Source: Omphiscola glabra | Taxonomy: Eukaryota; Mollusca; Gastropoda; Lymnaeidae | Length of the DNA: 64,000 nt | Direction: 5' to 3' | Assembly: GCA_964017045.1 (NCBI GenBank) | Contig: OZ024809.1 | Span: 992,001 to 1,056,000 of the forward strand | Shown here: one piece after another, positions 24,488 to 35,225 of the stretch | Layout of the letters: the number at the start of each line of letters is the position of its first letter | Numbering within the stretch: the first letter of the stretch is position 1 | Program-made: the position numbers and the translations under genes | Notes under the pieces: generated by a model | The model's input: only the letters and a program-made list of their open reading frames with translations | Told to the model about the DNA's origin: nothing | Database searches by the model: none

Positions 24488-25150
24488 ACTTAGATTCATC
24501 TGAATAACCGCACGGAAAGGGGTAGAGATATCACCAGAGTCAATGTGGCTTTAAACAACCAATCACGTGTTGGATTGAGCAGAGCGTTTTTTTTTTATAT
24601 GTCATGAAGGTTTCTTTCGATAAGGGATAATAATAGCTGCGCGAAGGGGCGGATGTGAAGGGGGTAGCCGCCCCCAGGTGCCAACATCAAAGGGGGGGGG
24701 ATGGGTGCCATAATCGTCAAGGATCCATCTAAACATAGATGACTATATCATATATATCATTAATTGATGAAACGGTTTTTTTTTTAAAAAAGGGGGTGGG
24801 GAGATCAGGCTTCACCCTGGGCAGCTTTTCCTTTACTTGGCCCGTCTTGAAGATCACCTACCCATGTCTGCCATTCATTCCTATTACTGTTATAATTATT
24901 GCATCTTATATTCTAAAGCGGGCCCGGTTGGGGGGCGGGGGGGGGGGGCCTTACAGTTGTATTCTTTAATAAACGTTAATTTAAATGAATGATTACTTAC
25001 GTGTTTAAACATATAAATAATATTAATAAATAATATAATTCATAAATGTTTCATTGATATTCTTCTCCACTCCCCCCTTGCTCCCTACGGCCACACCATG
25101 ACTGACACTATGCCGTGAAGCCCCTCTTTGGGGGGGGGCGCTAAATGTCC
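24488..25150. other. Single-copy stretch with G-rich runs, no gene seen
   Basis: Contains several G8-G9 runs and a T10 tract. No element boundary is recognised. Confidence 0.4.
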
Positions 25151-25159
25151 TGTTGACGG

Positions 25160-25730
25160 ATGTGGTGGGGGGTAAACATGTGGATTTGTGTGTGTGGTGG
25201 GGGTAATCATGTGGATTTGTGTGTGTGGTGGGGGTAAACATGTGGATTTGTGTGTGGTGTGGGATAATCATGTGGATTTGTGTGTGTGGTGGGGGGTAAT
25301 CATGTGGATTTGTGTGTGTGGTGGGGGGGTAAACATGTGGATTTGTGTGTGTGGTGGGGGGTAAACATGGGTATTTGTGTGTGGTGGGGGTAATCATGTG
25401 GATTTGTGTGTGTGATGGGGGTAATCATGTGGATGTGTGTGTGTGGTGGGGGTAATCATGTGGATTTGTGTGTGTGTGGTGGGGGTAAACATGTGGATTT
25501 GTGTGTGTGGTGGGGGTAATCATGTGGATTTGTGTGTGTGTGGTGGGGGTAAACATGTGGATTTGTGTGTGTGGTGGGGGTAATCATGTGGATTTGTGTG
25601 TGTGGTGGGGTAATCATGTGGATTTGTGTGTGTGGTGGGGGTAATCATGTGGATTTGTGTGTGTGGTGGGGGGTAAACATTTGGATTTGTGTGTGTGGTT
25701 GGGGGGTAAACATGTGGATGGGGGGGGGTC
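25160..25730. repeat. Minisatellite, about 31-bp unit, about 18 copies
   Basis: G/T-rich unit with core gtaatcatgtggatttgtgt. Length varies through GT and G slippage. Confidence 0.94.
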
Positions 25731-25891
25731 ACATGTGTGACTAAATACATCTGAGACAGAATGTTTTTTTCAACTAAAAATGTCCAGTTAATGATAACGT
25801 CATGGATAGAAACAACAAATAATTCAATCACTATATTATATACCAATCAATGTTGACAGAAAGTCTGAGAATGTTTCAAACAGTTGTGAGA

Positions 25892-26135
25892 GACAGAGAG
25901 AAAGTTTGTATCAAAGAGCAGGAGTATGTGTGAAAGAGAGAGAGAAAGTTTGTATCAAACAGCAGGAGTATGTGAGAAAGAGAGGGAGAAAGTTTGTATC
26001 AAACAGCAGGAGTATGTGTGAAAGAGAGAGAGAAAGTTTGTATCAAACAGCAGGAGTATGTGAGAAAGACAGGGAGAAAGTTTATATCAAACAGCCGGAG
26101 TATGTGAGAAAGAGAGGGAGAAAATTTGTGTGAGA
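25892..26135. repeat. Minisatellite, 44-bp unit, about 5.5 copies
   Basis: Purine-rich unit with core aaagtttgtatcaaacagca. Confidence 0.92.
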
Positions 26136-26389
26136 GAGAGACAGAGCTTGTTTCAGAGAGCCGGGGTGTGTCTGTGTGTGGGTGGGTGGTGTGGGGGAGA
26201 GAGAGAGACTTGATAGTCTAACTGTAAAATATAACTTTTAAAAAGGTTAGCACCCCTAATTAAATGTGATCCACTGTTTTATAATCAAATTTAAATCTCT
26301 ATCTTTAGAGTATCTGAAAACCACAATGAAGTGGGTTGTTACCAACCACTATTACAATGAAGTGGGTTGTTACCAACCACTGTTACAAA

Positions 26390-26759
26390 ATGTCGCCGCG
26401 TCGCCCAGTGCGACTTTTGTCTCAATGTATTTTTTCAGTCAATACACTTCTAATATAAGAAACATTTTGTCATATTGTCATCCATTTTGGCTCGATTCAC
26501 TCGAAGAGGAAAAAGGAGAGAAAAATGTATCTTTTTTTGAAGAAAGGAAAGGTCCAGAGAAAGAAAAATGCCAGAGCCGCCGGTTGTGTGTGTTGGTGAG
26601 CAGCTCGGCTAATCTCATTGAGCCCGCCTTTATCGGCACTGATGGCCAAACAGGGCGGCCCCCAATTAGTGGCCAGGCCAAACACCAGACAGTTCGTCAC
26701 TTCTCGGCACAGCGACTCCATCCTCCGCGTGTGGAGCGAAGCCGCTGTGCTGTGGAATT
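26390..26759. promoter_or_regulatory. Non-repetitive, GC-richer block, possible regulatory element
   Basis: This is the most complex non-repetitive block upstream of the first exon seen. It holds homeodomain-like cores (gctaatctc, caattagtgg) and GC-rich palindromic stretches. Frames are open on both strands but no domain is recognised. A conserved non-coding element is a guess; an unrecognised old transposon is equally possible. Confidence 0.25.
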
Positions 26760-26902
26760 AAGGCCACATTCTGGGCCAAATGTGTCCCTAAGAGTAGACA
26801 ACACTTAAGGCCACACTGTGGGACAGATGTGTCTCTAAGAGTAGACAACACTTAAGGCCACATTCTGGGCCAGATGTGTCCCTAAGAGTAGACAACACTC
26901 AC
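26760..26902. repeat. Tandem repeat, 47-bp unit, 3 copies
   Basis: Units begin aaggccacattctgggcc at 26760, 26807 and 26854. Confidence 0.93.
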
Positions 26903-27354
26903 TTGATATTGAGAAAATTAATACAGAATGCCATTGCTCAATCTACCCCTTGGCTTCGTCTATACATGAGTAGACATAAAGAAGGTATTTCAGAAAAATC
27001 TAGGAATGACAGAATAATGGAACATATCTTCCAGTGAAGGAACGAAGGAGAGAAGATATAAAAGGTATACGGAAGAGAAAACAAAGAAAGATCTTTGGCA
27101 GTTCTCACACCCCACCCCAGACCGCCCCTTTAAAAAAAATATAACCCCAACCTGACGCGGTTCGGAAAGATTGGAAATTATGATGAAGAAATGAAATGAA
27201 AGAATGTAACCATTAGCGCTGGCTATTCCTGCGTGCTGTCCATACCACCCCAACAGATATCCTTGGCCCTAATTTTCTGCGCCACCAGTCTCATTTCCGT
27301 GGTGAAATTGTCGCCAAAAACAATTGGACAACGTTTGACCGGCTATTGAACTAG
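26903..27354. other. Single-copy stretch, no gene seen
   Basis: No repeat or coding feature can be supported. Confidence 0.4.
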
Positions 27355-27765
27355 GTCAAATAGTCCTCTGAATGTCATATAGCTTATAAACGTAGTCCTC
27401 TGAATGCCATAAATCTTATACAAGTAGTCCTCTGAATGTCATATAACTTATACAAGTAGTCCTCTGAATGTCATATAGCTTATACACGTATTCCTCTGAA
27501 TGTCATATAGCTTATACACGTAGTCCTCTGAATTTCATATAGCTTATACACGTAGTCCTCTGAATGTCATATAGCTTATACTCGTAGTCCTCTGAATGTC
27601 ATATAGCTTATACACGTAGTCCTCTGAATGTCATATAGCATACACACATAGTCCTCTGAATGTCATATAGCTTATACACGTAGTCCTCTGAATGTCATAT
27701 AGCTTATACACGTAGTCCTCTGAATGTCATATAGCTTATACACGTAGTCCTTTGAATATTAACTA
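27355..27765. repeat. Minisatellite, 32-bp unit, about 13 copies
   Basis: The core agtcctctgaatgtcatata recurs every 32 bp. Confidence 0.96.
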
Positions 27766-28004
27766 GATCAACTGATAAGTCCTATCAACGTCGTAGAGCT
27801 TCAGTGATTGGTCCAAATATGTAAGATAGCTTCAATAATAGATTAAAGAAGACAAGCTTCGATTAACATATCAAGGAATTGAATTTAGAGTCCATTAACA
27901 GTCCAATGAATGTAATATAGCAGCAATTAACAGAATGTAAGATAGATTCACTCAGCTGTGTCCGAGGAATGTAGTACGGTTGCCAGAAAAGTGTACAAAT
28001 CATT

Positions 28005-28490
28005 CTGCAGTGATCCACGGTTGTTATCAATCCATTCAACATTGATCCATGGTTGTAATCATTCCATTCTGCAGTGATCCATAGTTGTTATCAATCCATT
28101 CTGCGGTGATCCATAGTTGTTATCAATCCATTCAACATTGATCCATGGTTGTAATCAATCTATTCTGCAGTGATCCATAGTTGTTATCAATCCATTCTGC
28201 GGTGATCCATAGTTGTTATCAATCCATTCAACATTGATCCATGGTTGTAATCAATCTATTCTGCAGTGATCCATAGTTGTAATCAATCCATTCATCGGTG
28301 ATCCATGGTTGTTATCAATCCATTCAACATTGATCCATGGTTTAATCAATCCATTCTGCAGTGATCCATGGTTGTAATCAATCCATTCTGCAGTGATCCA
28401 TGGTTGTAATCAATCCATTCTGCAGTGATCCATGGTTGTAATAAATCCATTCTGCAGTGATCCATGGTGTAATCAATCCATTCAACACTG
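28005..28490. repeat. Minisatellite, 32-bp unit, about 15 copies, with a larger repeating pattern
   Basis: The core tgatccatggttgtaatcaa recurs. Three variants (ttctgcag, ttctgcgg, ttcaacat) recur in a fixed order on the left, giving a pattern of about 96 bp. Confidence 0.95.
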
Positions 28491-28529
28491 CTTTCCAGAG
28501 TCTGATCCGTCGTTTATCAGCGGTACGTG

Positions 28530-28735
28530 GAGTTAAGTGCTAGGACAAATGCGCGCCTGGTCATGTCAGGGGTTCCCAGATTTTTACTCCCCACTCCCCT
28601 CCCTTAAGTGCTAGGACAAATGAGCGCCTGGTCATGTCAGGGGTTCCCAGATTTTTACTCCCCTCCCTTAAGTGCTAGGACAAATGAGCGGCTGGTCATG
28701 TCAGGGGCTCCCAGATTTTTACTCCCCTCCCTTTT
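28530..28735. repeat. Tandem repeat, 64-71-bp unit, 3 copies
   Basis: ttaagtgctaggacaaatg starts at 28533, 28604 and 28668. Copies share gtcatgtcaggggttccc. Confidence 0.93.
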
Positions 28736-29157
28736 TTTAGCACTGACACCTAAGGTTTTTTTTTCCACATCAAATGCTACATTTCGGGCTGATTAAGGGT
28801 AATAATAACCAATTAAGGGTAATAAAAACCAATTAAGGGTAATAGTAACCAATGAAGATTAATAATAACCCTACCATTACCAATGTACACTGGCCCCGGG
28901 GGGGGGGGGGGGGTGGGGGTGGTTGTACTTCATTCTAAATGAAAGAATGGTTTACTTTTCCTTGTCGTATTTGGAAAGCGACATGACATGCAATTTTGGA
29001 ATTGATATTAGTAACACTTTGGAGATACTGGCTCCGATACGAGTCACACATTGAAGAGACTGGCTCTGATACGAGGAACAACTTTTGTTCTCAATTTCTA
29101 TTTAAATTAATTTTACTTCTTTAAAGCAATAATTAAAACTCTGACAAATTTTCTGAT
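28736..29157. other. Single-copy stretch with a G16 run, no gene seen
   Basis: Short repeats of aagggtaataataaccaatt lie at 28792-28862. No exon was found here. Confidence 0.4.
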
Positions 29158-29592
29158 GTTATTCTCTTGATTCTATGCACTCACCAACCTATTCTCTTGA
29201 TTCTATGCACTCAACAACCTATTCTCTTGATTCATGAACTCACCAACCTATTCTCTTGATTCTATGTACTCAACAACCTATTCTCTTGATTCTATGTACT
29301 CACCAACCTATTCTCTTGATTCTATGCACTCACCAACCTATTCTCTTGATTCTATGTACTCAACAACCTATTCTCTTGATTCTATGTACTCACCAACCTA
29401 TTCTCTTGATTCTATGCACTCAACAACCTATTCTCTTGATTATATGCACTTAACAACCTATATTCTCTTCATTCTATGCACACAACCTATTCTCTTGATT
29501 CTAGGCACTCATCAACCTATATTCTCTTGATTCTATGCACTCACCAACCTATATTTTCTTGATTCTATGCACTCACTAACCTATATTTTCTT
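29158..29592. repeat. Minisatellite, 30-bp unit, about 14 copies, abutting a splice acceptor
   Basis: The core ctcttgattctatgcactca recurs. The last degenerate unit (ctatattttcttgactgtgc) supplies the pyrimidine tract and runs into the AG of the first FARP-like exon at 29601-29602. Confidence 0.93.
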
Positions 29593-29602
29593 GACTGTGC
29601 AG

Positions 29603-29707
29603 GTAAAAGGAGTCGGTTCCTTGCTATGGGATGCAGTAGTCAATCACCTGCAGCTGCTAGAGGCTGATTACTTTGATCTGGAATATACAAATCACCATGG
29701 CGATGAC
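29603..29707 (+). CDS. FARP: FARP-like gene, first exon seen (FERM F1 lobe)
   Basis: 35 codons between a good acceptor (ttgactgtgcag) and donor (gtaagg), with clean phase at both ends. The peptide holds LLWDAVVNHLQLLEADYFDL, which matches the ubiquitin-like F1 lobe of FERM domains (family pattern LLDxVxxHLxLxExDYFGL). FERM domains bind membranes and tails of membrane proteins; FARP proteins couple this to Rho GTPase signalling. The first F1 strands and the start codon must lie upstream, and I found no exon for them in the window. Retention of the core hydrophobic and DYF residues argues for a functional gene. Confidence 0.9.
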
Positions 29708-29882
29708 GTAAGGGCTTTCTTCATCTTTTATTTAGTGCTAACACTCCCCAAGCAATACATTTATCCAATTAATGCTGGTTTTCCCATTCAACGTCTTTAT
29801 TATTTTGTTTTGTTCCAAACAAAACCTCTTTGATTGATGTTTGCTTGCCGCAAACAACTTCCTCTTGTCTGTTGAGCCTCGC

Positions 29883-30100
29883 CCAGAATAGCCAGCCTAG
29901 AATAGCCAGCCTTGAATAGCCAGCCTAGAATAGCCAGCTTAGAAAGGACAGTATAGAATAGCCAACCTTGTATAGCCAAACTTGAATTGCCAACCTAGAA
30001 TAGCCAACCATGTATAGCCAACCTTGAAAAGCCAGCCTAGAATGGCCAGCCTAGAATAGTCATCCTTGAATAGCCAGCCTTGAAGGGCCAGCCTAGAATC
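29883..30100. repeat. Minisatellite, 14-bp unit, left half, split by a retroelement
   Basis: The unit tagaatagccagcc recurs. The same array resumes at 30543-30632, after the inserted retrotransposon fragment. Confidence 0.92.
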
Positions 30101-30542
30101 ATCATCATCATCAGGTCCCGTAGTCCTTCGACCGTTGGGGCGCCACAGATGACATGTACACTATTCTTCTCCATTCCTCTCTGTCTTCTGCCCTACGCAT
30201 AGCATCACCTAGTTTTAATCCCGTCCATTCTTTGATATTATCTTCCCATCTTTTTCTTTGTCTTCTTCTTCCCCCTCTAGTAGTGCCCTGCAAGATCTCT
30301 TTGGCGAGCCCTTGTTTTCTGGTCACGTGCCCATACCACTCAAGTTTGCGCTTTTTAACAGATGTCAGGAGGTCATCGTATTGCCCTATTGCCTGACGAA
30401 TCCTTTCTTTTATTTGCTCATTGGTGATGTGGTCTCTATAGCGGATGCCAAGAATGCCTCTGTAACATCTCATTTCCATCGCCTTTATTTTCCTTTCAAG
30501 TTCTGCTGTTAATGTCCAGGACTCACACGCGTATAAGAAAAT
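30097..30542 (-). mobile_element. 5'-truncated RTE-like retrotransposon tail
   Basis: On the minus strand an open frame from about 30541 to 30111 encodes the end of a reverse transcriptase. It has ACESWTLTAELERKIKAME, then RCYRGILGIRYRDHITNEQI and WYGHVTR. It starts inside the post-catalytic RT region, so the 5' end is lost. It ends in a short (atg)n tail (cat repeats at 30098-30112 on the + strand), as RTE-type elements often do. The frame is unbroken, so the insertion is fairly recent. Confidence 0.9.
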
Positions 30543-30632
30543 GGAATAGCCAACCTTGAATACCCAGCTTTGAATGGCCAGCCTTGAATGGCCAGCCTAG
30601 AATGGACAGCCTAAAATAGCCAACCTTGATAA
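30543..30632. repeat. Minisatellite, 14-bp unit, right half
   Basis: Continuation of the array at 29883-30100, with units such as aatagccaaccttg. Confidence 0.9.
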
Positions 30633-31050
30633 CTGCCGCGGACAAATTTAAGATTCCTCAGCTCTACTAATTTGTTTTCAAACAGACAAGGAAATAGTTG
30701 AATTAAAATAACTATGTTTAATGATTGGTCTGGAATAAAAACGGGGAAAGTGGGTCGGGGCTATTTTTGGAGTATTTACCAATAGTCAATAGTGCTTCAG
30801 AATGTCATGATTTATTTTAAAATAAACTGGTTTCAGTTTCCTCAGGTCCAAAAAACATCCCAATGTCATCTTTGATCCCCAGCTGATAAGCTTTGTTTAG
30901 ACGTTATTCTCATGAGAACTCCATTATATGTCCTTACAAATCTTGACCAGTGTTGATTGAAAAAATTCCAGATATTCCAGTTTATGCCTTGAACATGTCT
31001 ATGTTATGTTAAGAAATAAACACGTGTGTGTTATGTTAAGAGATAAGGTT
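30633..31050. other. Intron sequence, single-copy
   Basis: Ordinary intron. A diverged extra copy of the following exon-containing repeat lies near 30931-30965 (tcttgaccagtgttgattg). Confidence 0.5.
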
Positions 31051-31059
31051 AATGAGAGT

Positions 31060-31253
31060 TTTAATGTATCCTTACTTCCCTATCTTGACCAGTGCTGGCT
31101 GGAAAAGACGAAACTATACTCAATGTATTAATGTATCCTTACTTCTCTATCTTGACCAGTGCTGGATGGACAAAGACAAAACTATACTCAATGTATTAAT
31201 GTATACTTACTTCTCTATCTTGACCAGTGCTGGCTGGACAAAGACAAAACTGT
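31060..31253. repeat. Tandem repeat, 67-68-bp unit, 3 copies, the last containing a real exon start
   Basis: ttgaccag recurs at 31085, 31152 and 31220. Each copy carries the acceptor AG and the first codons of the exon (tgctggctggacaaagac). Only the third copy continues into a coding exon. The first hits a stop after 12 codons, and the second stays open but shifts frame through the next unit. Confidence 0.93.
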
Positions 31254-31346
31254 GCTCAAACAAATTGGCTCCCCGGATGTACCCCTTCGTTTCTGTGTCA
31301 AGTTCTACACACCTGACCCAGGTCTTCTAGAGGATGAGCTGACCAG
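31228..31346 (+). CDS. FARP: FARP-like gene, exon 2 seen (FERM F1 end, F2 start)
   Basis: 119 nt, in phase with the exon before (phase 0) and ending in phase 2 (ACC AG, then gtaaac). It encodes CWLDKDKTVLKQIGSPDV, then LRFCVKFYTPDPGLLEDELT. This follows the FARP pattern WLDxxKxxxKQI and VKFFPPDxxxLxEELTR at the F1-F2 junction. The acceptor was chosen at 31227 because it alone keeps WLDK aligned and the frame open to the donor. Two upstream copies of the same acceptor exist in tandem. Confidence 0.94.
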
Positions 31347-31365
31347 GTAAACCAAACAACTGAAT

Positions 31366-31790
31366 TGCATCTTTGTCTAATGACACTTGCTGCACTTTGT
31401 TTAATAACACTTGCTGCACTTTGTCTAATGACACTTGCTGCACTTTGTCTAATGACACTTGCTGCACTTTGTCTAATGACACTTGCTGCACTTTGTCTAA
31501 TGACACTTGCTGCACTTTGTCTAATGACACTTGCTGCACTTTGTCTAATAACACTTGCTTCACTTTGTCTAATGACACGCTGCACATTGTCTAATGACAC
31601 TTGCTGCACTTTGTCTGATGACACTTGCTGCACTTTGTCTAATGACACTTGCTTCACTTTGTCTAATGACACGCTGCACATTGTCTAATGACACTTGCTG
31701 CACTTTGTCTAATGACACTTGCTGCACTTTGTCTAATGACACGCTGCACTTTGTCTAATGACACGCTGCACTTTGTCTAATGACATTTGC
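31366..31790. repeat. Minisatellite, 24-bp unit, about 17 copies
   Basis: The core actttgtctaatgacacttg begins about 20 bp after the exon 2 donor. Codon-length units give open frames on both strands that are not genes. Confidence 0.95.
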
Positions 31791-31980
31791 TTGTGATGCT
31801 TGTAAAAAATGGGCAAGAGTAGATAATGAAAATGAGGTGACACATAAATATGTCACTCGATTATATATATAAATATGCTGTAACTCTCTATATACTATAT
31901 AAGTCAGGTTTTCCAAATTGTACAGGAGACACTACAAACCTAATAACTTTAAAATGTACTTTTAAAACATTTGGTTAGAG

Positions 31981-32169
31981 CAGTGATCGGCAAACTCATT
32001 AGTCAAAAGAGCCAAAAATCAGCAGCGGGACAATTAAAAGATTTTTGAGAGCCAAATTTCTTTTCAAGGACTTGTTAAGAGACCATGTTTTTCGGAGTCA
32101 AAACCGATTTGTGGCCGACTGGCCGAGCCGTACTCAAGTTGTTAAAGAGCAGCAATTTGCCGACCACTG
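31981..32169. mobile_element. Short non-autonomous hAT-like element, 189 bp
   Basis: The ends CAGTGATCGGCAAACTCATT and tttgccgaccactg form imperfect inverted repeats. Perfect 8-bp duplications ggttagag lie on both sides (31973-31980, 32170-32177). Confidence 0.92.
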
Positions 32170-32233
32170 GGTTAGAGTATGTGAAAGAACAATTTTTTAA
32201 ATACTTTTAGAAGGCATTAGGGAAACTCTAGAT

Positions 32234-33735
32234 CAGCGGTCACCAAACTTTTTTTCCCGGCGGGCCAGATAATGGTAAAAAATGACGAGCGCGAGCCAGA
32301 GAATCATTCTGTACAATACTTGCAAGCCAGAACGAAAGCTCTGGGGAAAAATATACAAAACTAAGTGTAGTATTCCATGTTAATCATGGGTGAGTGGCGT
32401 GCAATGCAAAAAAGTAAAGACAACCAACATATTTATTTAGTAAAAAGGGTTAGCAAAGAAGGCGATGCTCGAAAAAAGATAGTTACATCAGACCAAGTGC
32501 GCACATATTCAAATCTCAAAAAAAAAGGTTAGTGAGATTTGTGAAAATGGCGTTTGTCTTTCAAGATATCATCAATGTTTGGTTTGGAATTGCTGTATCC
32601 AATCAAAATAATTGTTTTCAAATGCTGCTCATCAGTTGCTCTCGTTCGATGTTTTGACTTCACATTCTTTATTTTTGAAAATGTTTGCTCACAGACACAA
32701 GCTGCTCCATGCATGCTATTGTTATTAGAAAGTCTAAATTGACACCACAAATAAACATGAAAAGTTGTGAGAGATCAGTTGATTTATCCAGTGCCAGTAA
32801 ATACCACAGAAAGTTCCCAGCTTTCTCACGTATCTGTAGCACTATGTTCTCTCCAAGTTCTTCTGTTCATTTCACAACTGAACTTGCCGTAGGGCTGTTA
32901 GTTCCAATAAAGTTGTATATGATTTTTAATGTCACCGTATGTTTCCAACACTTCTTTCACCCATTTACAGTTTGTGGTAGTTATCAGACTATAATATATT
33001 AGCGAGTGTAGGCCTAATGGAAATTGATACTTATTTAGATTTGTTTCAAACCATCTTTTCCTAAAACAACAACCCCAGGTTACTTGCTAGCTTGTTTAAA
33101 TGATGTCATCATTTGTTCATTAATTCTTATTTAAATTTCTTGTTTTATGCTGATCTGAGTTCGGGTTTCAACCACATTAAATTTCACCAGTAACTTTATT
33201 TTTACCAGTGATAGATAGACTGTGATAATGGGATCTGTATGTTCACTCAATATAAATTAATACCAATAACACATCTGCAAAACAAAGGGACCACAGATTG
33301 CAATATTACCGTTGGTCAACTTTTTTGACACCAGCTTAACTCGATCCCACTAGGCACTGTGATGCGACCAATTATTGTAATTATTTTACATACTGTATGT
33401 TTATTTATTTACTATTAAGATAAGGTAATGTACGGTTTTGAAACGATTTTCTACAATTTTAGGAGTTGGAGGGTAAACAGGTCTGCAATAAACAAGAAAA
33501 TCTAGATACAATAAATTAAAATTGAAAATGGTAAATTAAGGTGCATAGCAGCCAGGAGGTCTCGGCACGTATAAAGATCTCCTAGTATTCTAAACATAAT
33601 ATGGAAATTTAAATTGTATTACAAAGGCTCGTTTTACATACGTTTTATCAAGCAAGTTCAAGTACTGTCGGCAGGCTAGATGAACTGGCCTCCCGGGCTG
33701 GATCTGGCCCACGGGCCGTAGTTTGGTGACCCCTG
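32234..33735 (-). mobile_element. hAT element, 1.5 kb, with decayed transposase
   Basis: The ends CAGCGGTCACCAAACTTTTT and gtagtttggtgacccctg are inverted. Perfect target duplications ctctagat (32226-32233 and 33736-33743) flank it. The minus strand keeps two transposase pieces (see the entry inside). The rest is decayed or deleted, so it cannot be autonomous. Intron insertion, antisense to the FARP-like gene. Confidence 0.93.
32529..32825 (-). pseudogene. hAT transposase remnant
   Basis: Near 32765-32825 the minus strand reads FLWYLLALDKSTDLSQLFMF, which resembles the first catalytic Asp block (LALDESTD) of the RNase-H-like core. After it, an open frame ending at 32529 carries CEQTFSKIKNVKSKHRTRAT and then NIDDILK, the C-terminal hAT dimerisation region. 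The two conserved blocks lie almost next to each other, so the middle of the core (second Asp, insertion domain, Glu) is deleted. Inactive. Confidence 0.85.
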
Positions 33736-33860
33736 CTCTAGATGATAATAAGTTTGCGGGAAAAACATGTTCACTGAGAGAGTTACAGCGAAGATATATA
33801 CAACCAAGTGATGATATATATATATGATTTTTTAATCTTCCTCTCTTAAATTGCCCACAG

Positions 33861-34088
33861 ATTTCTGTTTGCCTTACAAGTCCGCAAGGATCTCTTGCGG
33901 GGAGAGCTAAAATGTAGTGAGAACACTGCAGCCCTGCTGGCCTCCTACATAGTCCAGGGAGAAATTGGGGACTTTGATACAGACGAGTACCCGGACCCCA
34001 CCTACTTGGCTGTCTTTAAATTTGTACCTGAACACCTCCAGACTCATGAGTTCATGGCCAAGGTCATGGACTATCATAAGCAACACAT
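33861..34088 (+). CDS. FARP: FARP-like gene, exon 3 seen (FERM F2 lobe)
   Basis: 228 nt from acceptor ttgcccacag to donor gtaagt, entering and leaving in phase 2. It encodes FLFALQVRKDLLRGELKCSE, NTAALLASYIVQGEIGDFD and ends FMAKVMDYHKQH. This is the alpha-helical F2 lobe. The blocks YLFALQxKxDL, TAALLxSxxxQxEIGDxD and FHxxHxG are hallmarks of FARP and related 4.1 family FERM domains. No stop or frameshift is present, and the GC content is higher than in the flanking introns. Confidence 0.96.
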
Positions 34089-34169
34089 GTAAGTGGGAAT
34101 GGCTGGCAAATAGAGGGTTTGTCTTTCTATATGCAAAGTATGTTGGGGAGGGGGTAGCATTGTCTGCCT

Positions 34170-35225
34170 TACAACCAAAAGGCAGGAGGGGATGGCAGCA
34201 TTGTCTTATATAACCAAGAGGTTGGGGGTATGACAGCATTGTCTTATATAACCAAGAGGTTGGGGGTATGACAGCATTGTCTTATATAACCAAGAGGTTG
34301 GGGGTATGACAGCATTGTCTTATATAACCAAGAGGCTGGGGGTATGACAGCATTGTCTTATATAACCAAGAGGATGGGGGTATGACAGCATTGTCTTATA
34401 TAACCAAGAGGTTGGGGGTATGACAGCATTGTCTTATAACCAAGAGGTTGGAGGAGATGGTAGCATTGTCTTATAACCAAGAATCTGGGAGATGGTAACA
34501 TTGTCTTATAACCAAGAGGTTGGAGGAGATGGTAGCATTGTCTTATAACCAAGAGGCTGGAGGAGATGGTAACATTGTCTTATAACCAAGAGGTTGGAGG
34601 AGATGGTAGCATTGTCTTATAACCAAGAGGTTGGAGGAGATGGTAACATTGTCTTATAACCAAGAGGTTGGAGGAGATGGTAGCATTGTCTTATAACCAA
34701 GAGGTTGGAGGAGATGGTAGCATTGTCTTATAACCAAGAGGCTGGGAGATGGTAGCATTGTCTTATAACCAAGAGGTTGGAGGAGATGGTAGCATTGTCT
34801 TATAACCAAGAGGTTGGGGGATATGGTAGCATTGTCTTATATAACCAAGAGGCTGGGAGATGGTAGCATTGTCTTATAACCAAGAGGTTGGAGGAGATGG
34901 TAACATTGTCTTATAACCAAGAGGTTGGAGGAGATGGTAGCATTGTCTTATAACCAAGAGGCTGGAGGAGATGGTAGCATTGTCTTATAACCAAGAGGCT
35001 GGGAGATGGTAGCATTGTCTTATAACCAAGAGGTTGGAGGAGATGGTAGCATTGTCTTATAACCAAGAGGTTGGGGGATATGGTAGCATTGTCTTATATA
35101 ACCAAGAGGCTGGGAGATGGTAGCATTGTCATATAACCAAGAGGCTGGGAGATGGTAGCATTGTCTTATAACCAAGAGGTTGGAGGAGATGGTAGCATTG
35201 TCTTATATAACCAAGAGGTTGGGAG
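34170..35225. repeat. Minisatellite, 33-38-bp unit, about 29 copies
   Basis: The core aaccaagaggttggaggaga recurs, with atataacc and gggggtatgacag variants on the left. It begins about 80 bp after the exon 3 donor. Confidence 0.96.

Noticed and set aside
31052..31227. Extra coding exon formed by the upstream copies of exon 2
   Set aside because: The first copy reaches a stop after 12 codons, and the second changes frame through the next unit and ends in a stop, so neither can join the gene in frame.
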